Made by a program: the position numbers and the translations under genes | Shown: piece after piece, positions 32,911 through 45,300 of the stretch | Layout of the letters: every line of letters starts with the position of its first letter | Position numbering within the stretch: position 1 is the first letter of the stretch | The notes under the pieces: model-generated | What the model saw: only the letters and a program-made list of their open reading frames with translations | The model's database searches: none | Told to the model about the DNA's origin: nothing | Origin: Spirometra erinaceieuropaei | Lineage: Eukaryota > Platyhelminthes > Cestoda > Diphyllobothriidea > Diphyllobothriidae | DNA length: 64,000 nt | NCBI GenBank assembly: GCA_902702965.1 | Contig: CACRXP010000415.1 | Span: forward strand, 476,628 to 540,627 | Direction: 5' to 3'

Positions 32911-33059
32911 TGCAAACATACCACTCACACACGCACCACATAATTGTACTCGGTACGGCTGTGATCATGCCTGATCTAGCCGGCCTCGATGTCACGAATT
33001 ATACCTCTCCAGGCGTGACGATCCGCGACAGCAGAGCTGGACAGTTCAATCCGTTCTCA

Positions 33060-35600
33060 TCGCCAAATGTGGGGACCAAATACCGAAGACCTAAGAACCA
33101 CCTCCATGTCTTGACGAACTGTGTCGAGCCAGGTTTTGATTTGGCCTCCTCTTCGACATCTCCAATGGGGTAACGATGTCAGATCGAGGGCAGCAACACC
33201 GAGTCCCTGATGTGGACGACGAAGAACATGTTCTAACCACCTCCGTCGTCTTTCTTGGATGGCGTGGGTTATCCTTAGGGTGTTGTCACAGCGAGTGCGG
33301 GCTGTCCCATTGGAGACGAAGTCGGTGTACTTCTTTCTACGGATGGTCTACAGGCAGTGGCGATCAAATACCTCCAGTTTTTGCTCGTCCTCCACGCGCC
33401 CAGTCCAGCATCAACAACCATATAGAAGGACAGACTGGACAGATGCACGGTACACGCGAATTTTAGTGGCGATGGAGATGTCGCTTCGGTTCCATAGACA
33501 TTTTCTAAGGCTTGAGAAAACCCAACGAGCAGCATCAATTCAGGCGGTAATGTCGTCCTTACTCTGCCCATTCCGTAGTCGCCTCGCTCCAAGGTTTTTA
33601 AACCTGTCTACTTCTTCAAGTTGACAGCCATCAATCCTGAGAGCCGCCTTCTGGTCGAGGATGCAGCTTAAAAACACTTTAATCTTCCTAGCGTTTATGG
33701 ATAAACCGAGCAATTGAGCGACCTCGTTCACCCATGCCATCGCAGACTGACGATCACCAAAAGTTGAAGCAAGTAAGGCAATATAATTGGCATAGTCGAG
33801 ATCAGTAAGTCGGTGTCCGGGTGCAAACTCAACACTGTCATCATTGTGTAGCCATCGTCCCCCCCTCCCGAGAATCCAGTCAATAGCATCGTTGGACAGA
33901 ATGGAAGACAGGATGCAACCCTATCGAAAGCCAGACCGAGTACCAGACGGTTGGGAAAGATTGTTTTGAACCATGACTCGCGCAGTGGTGGAGAGATAAT
34001 ACGCCTCGATCATGACGATGTACTTTGACTGTACACCATCTAGCGCCATTATCTGCCAAGGGACTCATGATGGAGGGAATCAAACGCGACGGACAGCCGT
34101 CGGTTGTTGATAGCTATGGCGGAATTCAAGAATGTGCCTCAGTCTGAATACTTGGCCCGCACATCCACGTCGAGCACGAAGCCTGGAATTTCCTGTGTAG
34201 GACAAATGCGAAGATCTTCACAACAACTTCGATGAGGCTTATGTCGCAGTGGTTCTCGTATCTAGTCTTACCTCCCTCCTTGAGGATAGATACAAGGACG
34301 CCTTAGTCCCAGTCATTAGGAGCAACCTCGTCTCTCCACGCTTGTTCAATCGCCTCATGGAGCCAAGGCGCCAGATTGCCGATAAAAGACTTTTAGATTT
34401 CAGAGGGGATATCGTCCGCTCCGGGCGTCTTGTTTTTGCGTAGCTTTAGTATGACATCGGCGGCTTCTCCCTTAGAAGGGATGTCGCATGACACTGCATA
34501 GTTTGGAGAGGGGAGAAACTCCGCTGCATTGGAGATCAAGGACGTGATGGGTTGGGTATCGAAGTTGTGATGGCGCTCGAAGGGGTAAAGCCAGTGCTCG
34601 ACTTTGGCCGAATCACCATCAATAAAGCCGCCATTCACGTCGCGAAGAGGGTCACTCCATGTAGAGGGCCTACCACTAACTTGGTCAATAAGATGGTTGA
34701 GATTTCGAGTGTCCCTAACGTTCGAGGCCTGTTCCATGCAGGTCGCCACTTCATCCCAATATTCCTTCCAGTCATCCCTGGCCGACTTTGCCGCCATCTT
34801 TCGAAGGTGACGGAAGGAATCATCACTACGCGACATGGCTTTAACCGTCTGATCAGACGACTGCAGGATTCTTCTGCTGATCCAGGCACTGTTGCGTTTT
34901 CTGGGTATGTCCGAAGATTTTCTCACCTGCTCCCTAGCCTGACGTTTTCAGTGACGACCACGGGTTACTGCCTTCTCCGTCGGCTAGGGTCGTAGAGCAA
35001 AACTGAATATCTCTGCTCAGGGCTTCGGCAGTGCTGGTTCACCTGATTTTTGCGACATCGAGGCGTCTAGAACGTGACATTTTTGGTGCGGATAGGAGTT
35101 AAACTTTCAAGCGTGTACGAACGAGGACATGTTCCGACCCATGGCCGATGCCAGTCTCGGCACCACACATCGACTTTCTACTGTGAACCCGGCTGCGGAC
35201 ACTTGAGCTGACTAGAATGTGGTCAATCTGACTGGCCGTATGACCGTCGTTTGAATACCTGGTCAGCAGATGTTTGCTGCGATGCTGGGAGCACGTTTTG
35301 CTCACGTAGAACATCCGGTCATTGACTGGTTCCCAAGCAAGTAAAGCACGGATCGCTTGTTTCGAGAGCATGATCGCCGCACCCTGTCCACCAGAAGAGT
35401 CGCATGGGCCGCTGTGGTATAGGGCGAAGCGTGAGTCGACTCCATTGATCTTTATTTCCCATAGCCTGAGTCAGGATGTCGAAATTCAGACGGGCAGCAG
35501 ACATCCACGTTGCACTTATGGAGGCTGCGCGCTGTCAAACTTTGTGTACCAGGGTCCAGAAACGTTCGCACATTCCAGCGTCCAATTCCATGAGTCTGTT
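33060..35600 (-). pseudogene. LINE2 retrotransposon, nearly full length, inactivated
   Basis: On the minus strand: endonuclease start IGRWNVRTFLDPGTQSL (about 35570); ALLAWEPVNDRM (about 35350); HRSKHLLTRYSNDG and QIDHILVSS (about 35270-35215); the linker SFRHLRKMAAKSARDDWKEY (about 34800); LRKNKTPGADDIPSEI at the reverse transcriptase start (about 34440); the catalytic box as YANY (33783-33794) in place of Y/F-x-D-D; LLGLSINARKIKVF and QLEEVDRFKNLGAR (33720-33600); then AIQERRRRW (about 33260) and RRGGQIKTWLDTVRQDMEVV (about 33155-33100). Several frameshifts and the lost Asp pair make it dead. An inverted pair of Penelope-type repeats lies directly upstream at 35690-35985. Confidence 0.8.
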
Positions 35601-35689
35601 TCCTATTGAGCGGTTCAGCACGCGTATTATTTGATCGCATCACCGAACCAGGGTTGCAGAGCGCGTCGGTTCCCGCTGACGCCGTATAA

Positions 35690-35985
35690 TATCGAAGAAG
35701 GGGACAGGATCGCTGGAACAAGAGTTTTTTCGCCCCGACGTTTCGGATTCTCACTCAAATCCATCATCAGAGACAGAGTCTGGTAAGGGTAGCGGATTCC
35801 CCAGGTGTTGCATTATTTAAAGGACGCAGTTGCTCGGCCGCTACGTGCCTATCACAGTTGGCAACTCACGAGTGCATCACGGATTCGAGTGAGAATCGGA
35901 AACTTCAGGCTAATAAAGCTCTTGTTCCAGTGATCGTGTCTCCTTCTTCGAGACTTCTTCCTGGAATTCGCCTCTTCGCTTCTAT
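35690..35985. mobile_element. inverted pair of Penelope-type terminal repeats, pair 4
   Basis: The minus arm (about 35690-35860) carries the hammerhead core and a TTTAAATAA word. The plus arm (about 35880-35985) has GGATTCGAGTGAGAATCGGA, AGGCTAATAAAGCTC and the tail to TTCGCTTCTATTAG. The plus arm keeps the stem II hairpin but has lost CTGATGA (TGCATCA instead). The arms are separated by only a few tens of bases. This pair differs in sequence from pairs 1-3 (stem loop GAGTGA in both arms), so it is a separate insertion. Confidence 0.7.
35741..35770 (-). ncRNA. hammerhead ribozyme-like motif (minus arm, pair 4)
   Basis: CTGATGA (35770-35764), T, stem II GGATTT pairing with GAATCC around GAGTGA, then GAAAC (from 35744) and GTC. 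The core is complete. Compensated differences in the stem relative to pairs 1-3 (GGATT/AATCC instead of GGGTT/GAGTCC) suggest the fold has been kept. Confidence 0.7.
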
Positions 35986-36964
35986 TAGCCGAAGCATGAG
36001 TCGTTATATTGCATCCGGACATATTTTATGAGGTTTCTTAGAGAATTTTGAGTATAGGCGGGTCGCCAACGGCCGCTCGGATTGCTTGTTCGAGGTTGTC
36101 TCCTTTAGCGCTTTGGCTCAAGGACCTAACCACAAGGCAGTGGTGACAAGCAGCCTTATTTGATGGCGGCTCACAGTCGCCATATCATAAGGCCGCCAAT
36201 CGGGCTTTGCGGCTTTTTATAAGGTTTTCAGCGAGACAGACCTTCATCCTCCGTGCCCTGGTAGCACTGTCACTACTGGTCCGCGACTGCTTATTCGTCA
36301 GACCCGGGTCTACTTATTTCGCGGCTAACCCTCACTGAAGGCTGCTACACTATCCGGTGCCTGTGGACGCTCCGGGTAGCTATGGGCCATGAGGTGGCGC
36401 TGGCGATAGCGATATTTTACCCACTTTCTTGAAGATAGTTTTGGCAGCCTACAGGCCAGAAATTTTGGATCCGAAATGTCCACGATACCTTCGTCATAGT
36501 CAAGTGATAAAGTACCCATGAATTCCGTAACACCATGACTTATGTTTTCATGGACATTCACTTCAGTGTAGAGGCAGAAAGCAACAACCAAATGTCGCTC
36601 CTGAACTTCTTCGTTTATAGAAAACTTGACGAAAAATTAACAAATTATGGGAACGCTACCAACATGCTTAACCAAAGATATTATTTCGCTAAGTTGCAAA
36701 GAGGTAGCATTAAAAAGTTACGCAGATGGACTCCGTTATGGTATATAAGCCTATAAAATAGCTGGGGACATACAACGACCGGAAATCGAGAAATCGGTTG
36801 CTTGGATCCGTTCTCTGGCAAACGTTTTCTGGGAGTGTGAATTCCGCATTTTCAATAGCCGCGAAATCGAAATAGTTGCTACACAATAAACTTATGATTC
36901 AAAGGCGTCACCCACCACTTTTTTTGAAGTTTAAATTAATTTCCCATTTTACATCAGAAAATAA
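35986..36964. other. no gene; one hairpin at 36154-36192
   Basis: CCTTATTTGATGGCG (36154-36168) can pair with CGCCATATCATAAGG (36178-36192) with a few mismatches over a 9-base loop. It could be a short RNA hairpin or remnant palindrome. No other structure recognised. Confidence 0.35.
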
Positions 36965-37198
36965 ATGCCACGATATTCGAAGATATCCCAAATGCTCTTT
37001 CTAAGAATCTTCACAAACCATTTGTTTAAGGGAGTACAAGAACTCTACGCAACGGCGGAAAGCTTTGTCAAACAGACGGACTTCCTCAAGCGATGGCCAC
37101 GAGAAATGAGGGAGTGCTTTGCGGCGCCCGACAGTTACGAAAACATTCCGCACTTAGACGAATACAGTTACCAGCCGAGGGAAGACAACTATTAAATG
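36965..37198 (+). CDS. possible coding exon, unrecognised
   Basis: An open frame ends at TAA (37193-37195) and contains ELYATAESFVKQTDFLKRWP and a Tyr/Glu-rich end, PHLDEYSYQPREDNY. Composition looks protein-like. A possible acceptor is TTGTTTAAG before about 37031, but it is weak. No family recognised; could be chance. Confidence 0.25.
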
Positions 37199-37389
37199 AG
37201 GAACGATAGCAAAGGGGACCAGAAAAAAATCACGCTTAAAGTGGCCACTGATCAAGGAGAACTCAGCATTACTCATTTATAACCATTTTTTGAAAAAGAT
37301 GAGGGGTAAGAAACCCACCACAGGACCTTAAATAAATCTTGTGAGAACACTTACTCTGCTCCCTTTTTTCAAAAATCGATTTCACGAAG

Positions 37390-37544
37390 GCAAAACTGGT
37401 AAAGCGCCCACCAGATTACATATCGTCCAAATGTTACGGCAATACTACGTCCTGGCCAATGAGATGCTGATAACTGTAAAGCTCAACCGCCCTGTCGAAG
37501 AGTTTAATGCACGGAAAGCACTGAGGAGGCGTCTTCACATGAAG
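37390..37544 (+). CDS. possible coding exon, unrecognised
   Basis: A pyrimidine tract (CTCTGCTCCCTTTTTTC) and an AG at 37388-37389 precede the frame GKAPTRLHIVQMLRQYYVLA...EEFNARKALRRRLHMK. A good donor AAG|GTATTA follows 37544. The exon is 155 bases. It may pair with the candidate at 36965-37198, but that frame ends in a stop, so they need not be one gene. Confidence 0.3.
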
Positions 37545-37854
37545 GTATTAAGAGGAATTGCCCCGTGTTGTAGAAGGTAAATAGCATAATCCCAAATATG
37601 TCTTAATTACAGGAAGTGCTCTAGGGCAGCAACACGAAATTTGGGGATGACTGGTTGAATGAACCACTGGATTCTCTAAGCTGCATGTTACGTTGGTCCA
37701 GACACGTATTGCAATCAGACGACCAGAGATCAAAAAAACAGGAAATCTGGGAGGGTGGGGTCTGCCTGTTATCCCGACTATTGGTCAACTGTCGCAGCCA
37801 TGGTCCGCAACCAGGTTGGCGACGATGTAGTCCGAATTACGTCCGACGAAATGA

Positions 37855-38560
37855 TAGTTCAGCCGTCGTTGCCAACGATGTACCCCGTGTGCCCCGTGGG
37901 CGAAGGGAGGGCGGCTTGCGCGTGAATTAGTTTACGGTGATTGCTAACTTGCTCTGCGTTTACGACGCTCTCTTCTCCTTCGCCTACCTGGGCTCGGTGT
38001 GAAGATGGAGTCAAGATTGCCGGAATCGGATCAGAGGGGGGGGGGGTGGTTGACGAGGCTTAACACCTCTTCCACGCGTGCCACAAGCGTGTGATCAAGC
38101 AAAAAGTATCAGGATTTCAGGGGAACACGAAAGGGGAGGCTCGGATGCCAACTGAGTGGGAACGGCATAAAGGCCGCATCAGGAATGAGCCATTTCTGTA
38201 TGACTCCCCATCCTAATAGGAGAGCCAAATTACCCACTCAGTTAACAGCCTTCAAAGAGACGGCTTTTAGCGCGCCGTTGTAGATTTAGGCGCGTCAGAT
38301 AATTTATGAAAAGAAATATGCGCTGAATGCCGTGGAGACGCAGTCTTCATAGTCCATATCACTCTGTCTTCTCTCTCCCAGGTATCAGTTCACTATCCGA
38401 GCCGGTCGTGAATCTGACGTGGGAATTTGTTCCAAGTGGCTGACAGAACCAAACAGTCCGTAAACGCGTAACGCATGCGACCTGGCCCCCGGCAGAAGAC
38501 ATCAGGTTTTCGCACAAACGGGTTAGGTTGGTCGGATCTAACATGCGGTTGATTCCACAT
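37855..38560 (-). mobile_element. LINE1 3'-tail copy with modules A, B and C
   Basis: Begins CAGCCGTCGTTGCCAACGATG (shared end). Module A runs to about 38090 with a poly-G interruption. Module B is at about 38150-38290 (ATAAAGGCCGCATCAGGAATG, ACCCACTCAGTTAACAGCCT). Module C runs to about 38560 (CGCATGCGACCTGGCCCC, TTTTCGCACAAACGGGTT). It stops before the finger region, so the 5' truncation lies in the untranslated tail. Strand is LINE1 sense. Confidence 0.7.
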
Positions 38561-38910
38561 GAACGAGCTGAAGAATATGTTTCCCAATTACGCGAGATGT
38601 GCCTTTTCTGTGCCTGTGGTGGATGGTGCACGACAGATTTCTATGTGGTGCGTGTTGGGGGGGGGGGGAGAAGATGTGTGGTAACAGGGTTTAGTCTGCC
38701 GTGTTTAAACACAGGTCTGACGAAAAAGTAATCTCGACTCAGCAGCCCCAGTGTTAGCGGAATTCGGGTTGCTGAAGCCAGGCAAACAGGACCACCCGGC
38801 AAAATGTCGCAGTCTGATTACGGCATTCCATGTGGCGACCATGAACTGCCATTAAATATGCCATTCCTTCTTCGCATTCTTCTTATTTTTCTTATTATTA
38901 CTACTACTAG

Positions 38911-38911
38911 T

Positions 38912-38968
<57 letters not shown>
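38911..38968 (+). repeat. (CTA)n microsatellite
   Basis: About 18 CTA/ACT units with one interruption near 38919-38922, preceded by a CTT/TTA-rich tract. Confidence 0.95.
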
Positions 38969-39159
38969 ATGATATTACCGCTGCTACTCCCTTTTGGGCC
39001 CGGCCTCTACCCAAAGGCCAGGCTGAGGCCAGAACACCCAACTTCCATCAAACCCATTCATTTCTATCATTTGCAGGTTCCGAAACTTCAAGGTCGGACT
39101 TTTGCTACTGTTGACTCATCCCAGTGTTAAATATGCAAATTAGGCTTCACGAACAATGA

Positions 39160-39620
39160 AAATATGTGCACATCGTGTATTGCAGTGAGAGGAATTTCCA
39201 TGAACCGGGAAAGGAGAGCCCAGCCACGCGACTGTTAGCAAAGTACAAAGTTAGTGTTGCCTGTCTATCCTCGGTACGGTGGATAACTTATGGCTCGCGC
39301 AGCAACAAAGCACTAGAAGTACAGAAACTATCCCGGTCCCGCAAGTCGTGTCGCTGACAGCCGTGGTCGGCACGGTTCAAAGTTGCCCCGAGTAATCCGA
39401 CCATAGCCCCACTTTTGCGCAGGAAACTGGTGTTTGCCTTCGTGGCAATGTTGTCGGCGGCATGATTGCTGCAGCCTGTGTTTCGACACCGAGTGTTGGT
39501 GATACGCGGAGAGACTCCAAAGAGTTTCAGACAACAGTCAGTCGCTTGCAGAGGTGCCATACTGTTTTGTGGGGAGATATGTCGCCAGCTGGTAGTTTAA
39601 TGCATCTATGAAGCGTTCGC
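39160..39620 (+). pseudogene. possible LINE endonuclease fragment
   Basis: Plus-strand readings include LLAKYKVSVACLSSVRW (about 39233-39285), like the early endonuclease motif (YKVDIACLSEVR) of LINE1/LINE2-type elements. Further on, KEFQTTVSRLQRCHTVLWGD lies near 39520-39580, like the stretch before the GD-N-A motif. Frames differ between the two and most of the domain is unreadable. It may be a third LINE family. Confidence 0.35.
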
Positions 39621-41545
39621 GTTATAATGGAGTGGAAATCTCGCGACGTTATCTGCGTTAGAGCGCTCGATCGTCACAAAAAATTGATCTCAAGACCCTG
39701 GGAGTTACCTCCCACCCAAACGATGTTCACACTCAGGACCAAATCTACCAGACACTCACGAGAACACACTGAGACAGCTGCACAATGCATGACTGACAGG
39801 GAGATTGACCAATCATGTTTCTATTTGGATTCGGTTATGGCTCGGGTTGCATGTTTCTGAAAATTTACGACCTGTGACGTAATACGACCAAAACCAACTA
39901 GGAGATCTTGCCCCTTCCATGGGGTTCCTTTCGGTTATCTCAAACAGCCTCACTACTGACGCAGAAAAAGGTTGCTGCCGAGGCTATAACACTCCATATC
40001 GGCTGACCCGAACTGAAGTATACTCTCCAGAGTGCCCCCCTGGGAGGAGCTGAGTCAGAGCAGGTATTGTTGCTAGAATTCGGTCCTTAGAAGAATGATC
40101 GTACTAACTAAAAGTAAAGCAGCTGCTGTCCTATCGTAATGTGTTGAATTTCAGGGGCTGCGTGACGATACAAAACCCGTTGTACAGAATAACTACAACA
40201 AACACCGCCGTAAAACTTGGACGTGTTTCGTGTAACGCTTATGCGATAAGGTTTTGCCGGATTCTGCAAGATGAGTCAGCCGTAACGCCAGCTTGGAAAG
40301 CCTTAGAACAGATTTAAATGCATGTTATCAAAACGTAGGAACACTGACAAAAAAATGCTTTGAGGAAAATTCATCTGCATAATGTAGGTAAGTAACGGAT
40401 ATCTTATGCATCCTTTCTATGAGATTTGATGGAATTTAAACGGGCATCGGGAATCAATCCAAAACTACTTAGTAATTACGTAGTTATTTACCATCGAGGT
40501 GTTTGGAGAGATCTTCATTTGAAAGTCGGCATGCTGACCTGTAGGAGTTGATCAGGGAGAATACTCTTCATAAATCGGTGCTGCAGCCTAATCTGAGTGG
40601 CCTTTTTCATTTCGAGGCGTGCTGAGAAATTTCGGTGAAAACTCCACCGATTTTGTCGCATGCCTGTCATGAGTCCCAGTTCAGCATAGCGGTAGGGTCG
40701 GCAATGTAATTTATTATTCTGCAGACGGCACTCTTGGGTAAGCTACCAAACGCTCTTTACTAGGGAGATGCACACTTTTGCACATCATAAGCACCTAAAT
40801 CATCGCGTGAATTGAATGATCTGTTACTCCCAAGTAAACCTCTAAAAGTGCCCTTTCTCGGAAAATAATGCAACCCTCTCAAAGCTAAAATACGAATATC
40901 CAACTTGTCCATATGTCCGACATCGTTTCATTGGTCTTGGGATTACAAATCAACGACGACGAAAGGATAGAATGAGGCAATGGCCGCACAATTTCACCCC
41001 ATTAGTAGTCCCTTCCCTGGGAGAGTGGCGCTCCTTGTTGAATTCTACGAACAACGCGCCCATTATTGTTGGCGTTGTTTCCGTTGCGGTGGAACCCGCA
41101 CAGTACAGGATGGTTCGTCTAGCTTATTCCTTTATCCTTGTGGTGACTATAGATTTTCTCGGAAGGGGCTGCTACTTTCAAAATTTGGGCTCATAATTGC
41201 TACGCTTTCCACCTGTACGTACTTAGCCCGTTAAGATTCCCAAAAGGTGAGCGCGCGGACCAAGCGCTCAGGAAATACAATGATCTCAGTTTAACTGGCT
41301 AAAAGTCAAAGGTTCACCTATCGGTCGGCTTACCAATGTTAGTAAAAGTGTGAGAAAAAGATAGGCAGCGGTACGCTTTCTTCAAAAATACTGTCCACGG
41401 TATTGTTAACAAAGCAACATCTTAAAAAGTTTGGCAAAAGCAGCGCAAACTGACCGTAGTAATAAGAGGGAATTCTTGGACGACAGCCTGTAGTCCCTGG
41501 GTAAATCAACAACGACGCCCGTTCCAGAAAAACTTTGGTAACGCT
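39621..41545. other. no gene seen
   Basis: Mixed sequence with overlapping short open frames near 40972-41234 on the plus strand. No recognised element. Confidence 0.3.
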
Positions 41546-42345
41546 TCAAGCCGATTGGCGAATGACTGACCTCCCCCCAAAATGCCTAGCACTGAACTTT
41601 TGCGCGACGTCTCCAGAGTTCCCGTAACATTCTATATAATTGTCAGTTGGATTCTCTCGTCTCCAGCTACGACGACCGAGTATTGAAGGTCTATGAGCAA
41701 CTTCCATGTACTGATAAACTGTGCTGAGGCAGGTTTTGATTTGGCCACCTCTTCGATGCCTCCAGGTGGGAAGCAAAATTGAGTTTGTAGCAGCCGCTCC
41801 AGTCCCCCGTTTTTCTCTGGCTCCGTTTTGTCGAACGATGGCCGCGACAGCTGTTGACACACGGCCACCCCCGCCGGCTAACACTGGGACACCTCCGGTC
41901 CAACTGCGGTGACTTTTGGCTAACCTCACAAACTGTCATCACCTCACGCGCGTCGAACGTTCTGGCTTGATACCCGTGAGGGCTTGTGAGCATGCACCCC
42001 CTATTCCTCCCAGAACTGTCCAATCACAAGACCAACACACAGGCAGTCACCCCCTCCTGCTGACCCAGACACTCCTGCGTAAACAACACACCGCGACTGA
42101 CACACTCCATGAACGGACGCTTATCTCTGTAGCAAGCAATCAGCCAACTTACGGCAACCTGCCTTATGCATAGAATAAACTAGTCCTCACAGCTCCCTGA
42201 CTTCTGACATTAGACGAAACGAACTTATTGTGCGTGGTTTAAGTTGATATCACGTCCTTGACCGCCACAAGTTCACGGGGTCGAAAACGAACAACGCGCC
42301 CCAAGCCACCTCAGTGGTCTTTCTTGGATGGCTTCAGCAGCGCTC
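41546..42345 (-). pseudogene. LINE2 C-terminal fragment with a ~510-bp interruption
   Basis: On the minus strand, AIQERPLRWLG lies at about 42340-42290 and LPTWRHRRGGQIKTCLSTVY then YMEVAHRPSILGRRSWRR at about 41775-41640. In the copy at 33.1-33.3 kb these two motifs are only about 26 codons apart, so here some 510 bases were inserted between them. The insert is GC-richer around 41800-41930 and unidentified. Confidence 0.55.
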
Positions 42346-45300
42346 GATAGGTTGTAGCGGATGGTTAGTTCTCTCTCTTGCTGCTGTCGTCTGTGTTGTT
42401 GTCTGTCCACATTTCGGTACGCTAGAGTAATCCTACCGCTACGCAAGGCGCTAGCGGCTAGCTGAAGGCATGGGCATGCTGGTAGGGGCTACCCTCGTAT
42501 CGAGTCACGCGGAGACGACGCGATAACAATCCACTTGGCTAGGGCTAACAGCCCATTCACTGAACGGGGGCCTGCTTTGAGGCGCACGAATGCAGATGCG
42601 CGTGGGCGCATACGGGTGTTCGGTGCGGACACGGGTCACAGATTTCTGAAACATGCTGGCCTTTAAACGGACTTCGATTCGGCTGAACAATTCCCATGGT
42701 CTGGAATATTTAAGGCAGAAAGAGTACCCTACCAAAGAATTCCTCAGTTGTGCAATTTTAAGGGGGTCAGGCCGTAAAATGAAGAAAACCGCGGATTCAT
42801 TTGAGTCAGGAAGTTGCCCCCGGGGGGTGTTGCCACATCGCACGTTCCCTCTGGTCAGTGACCTTCAGTTAAGAGCAAACCGCTCTCTCCCCAAATACGG
42901 TGGTCAAGAACCGAATATCATGGCCGCATACCCACGTAGAACACGGGTAGGCCTTAAACATGACCGTTTCTTCTCAATCAAGTTGATACGCTCAACGACT
43001 AAACCCCTTTTGAAAACGTTGTCGCCACGAATAAGTAGCAAGATAAATCATTAATGAATCAACAATATCCTATCTCCATCATGCCATTCTCAAATGTTTC
43101 TCACAAACAGGACATTAGTGAATATGCAGGTCATTAGGCCAGTAGTGATCGCCAGTTCGCACAGCTAAAGTCTACATTTGTATGTGTGCTGAACTGAGTT
43201 TTTCTCCGTTTCCGAGTTCCCAGAGTTACCTGCTTAACGGTGAAAAAGCGTCTAAAAAGTGGCGACCCGAAGTGCGACAAAAATTTGGATTCTGATGACA
43301 GCAGAAATGGCGATGTTTGTAAGGATGGAGAAGAAAGATAATGGTCAAAACAATAACGTTCATTTGAACCTGAAATTCGCTGCTTCGCCAACGACCAGAT
43401 CACGGCTGCATTGGTGCCACTGAAGTTGTCCAAATTACGAATAAAGTGAATGCAATTTAGAAAACAGTTTAGGGCTAGAGGGGTTTATTGGCAAATGGAT
43501 ACACTCTTTTTTGGAGAAAGAGGCAATACTATTCAAGGTCAGCTTTGAAGTCGATAAGTCCTCTTAAAGTCCATAATGCAGGTTTCGGTTTTCGCCTCGA
43601 TAAAACGGCAATCCAACGTGACGTCTAGATCTCTGGATGGAAGTAGAAAATAAGGAAACTAAGAGGAAACGGCACGCTGCAGAGCTTTCCCCGAAATGCG
43701 ATCAACAGACGAGCAACAAAATACTATCTCCAAAGAGCAATGAAAATGGACATCTGCTAGCTACTGAAACAACAGTTTGTAAACTATTGTCGGCTACGAA
43801 AGCGAAACATTTATGAGAAATGGGTGATCTTAAAAAGCTCAACAACGATTCCCTTGCATGCTCACAAAGTTTGCCCGCTATAAAATGTATGCCTGTACGT
43901 CTAAGGCTCACTTTACTAATCAAAATTAGGCATTCCGTAAGCTCCCCTAGAGTACCTACAATTTCACAAAGTTCGACACACTAAATAAAATTAGACTGAC
44001 GGAGTCTCTTTATTGAACAGATCATTATTCTGCTCGGAATGACAGTAAAAACCGCAACGCCGACGTATCCCAATAAACAAAAACACGGTATTCTATTGTA
44101 CTGAAAATGGGTAATGTTCTACCCACCAACTGGTTTTAAATACTCCGCAAAATGCGCAAAGTTGTGCTTAATAGGTGGAGTCGTGAACACAGTCTTGTGT
44201 TAGGGCAAACTTGTGTTAAAAGTACTAATTATGACATTTAGGAATAAATTCTGAAATATAAAATTGGAATCAAATCATTTATAGCTAAAATACTTTGCAC
44301 TAAAAGAGAAAACCTCCTTATACGCTATGTATGTGGTGCATTCAACAGGCGCCAAATTTAGTTCACCCGAAATGTATAAATAAATGTTGTTCAGTGTCAT
44401 TTTATTTAAGATATTGTCCTCAAACAGGGTTCCTTCTGATCTACCCAAGGAAATGGCACAAATGCCGGGCTATTGATGTACCCGAAAGGAACATTTTTCC
44501 GGTCGAAGAGAAGTATAACTGCCAAAACCAGACGAAATTATCGACGACAGTAATTTAACAAAAACCGGACTATGATTGGCTGCTTCGTGCTCAGGAGGGT
44601 GAATATCTCTAGGGGATACAAATCAATATCTAATCAGACTTATGAAAGTAGGAAAGAAGTGACAGTGAGGCCCATTAAGTTTGGATTGAGCGTTTCTATA
44701 ATCAAACGCAACCTTAACCTATCACTACACGCGAATAATCGTAACTTAAACGGCTGCCAACTCACGGCCTAACTCAGTCCTCCTCCGAAACGAGGGTCAG
44801 GATGCGGCTTCTGTGATACTCTTAATCCTTAATAACTGGTTCATGCGGAGTTGCGGGCCAGCACGTTCAGTCGAATCGAGCACTGCGCCATCCCCAGTTG
44901 TACTAAAATTGCCTTGCGACCAGAATAGGACGAGAGAGTAGAGGCAATGCGAGTCTCTCCTAGTGTAACCCAGCTCCCACGTAAGTCAACAATGCGCCCA
45001 TGAGGCAATGGCGGCCAACCATGCATTCAACGAACCTGGAACAGCAGAGGCCTCCAACGGTTATCCTGAAACAGTATCGAAACCCCCTTAACTGGAAAAA
45101 TGCTTGTTGGGGGGACACCATTGGAACTACTTGAGGTGTTTCAACAAAAAAGATCGCATCTTCAGCAGTCAGGCCATCGCACTGTTGTCATATCCAACCT
45201 GGAAGTCACACGGCGCATTGGACTCTCTATTTTAAAAAAAGTGAACTTCGCACCCGTTGCTTCGGCAGCAGGCACTAGAAAGCCATAGCGTACTGTCCTT

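Noticed and set aside
38804..39130. Leucine-rich frame of 108 codons
   Set aside because: Produced by the (CTA)n microsatellite; flanks carry no coding signal.
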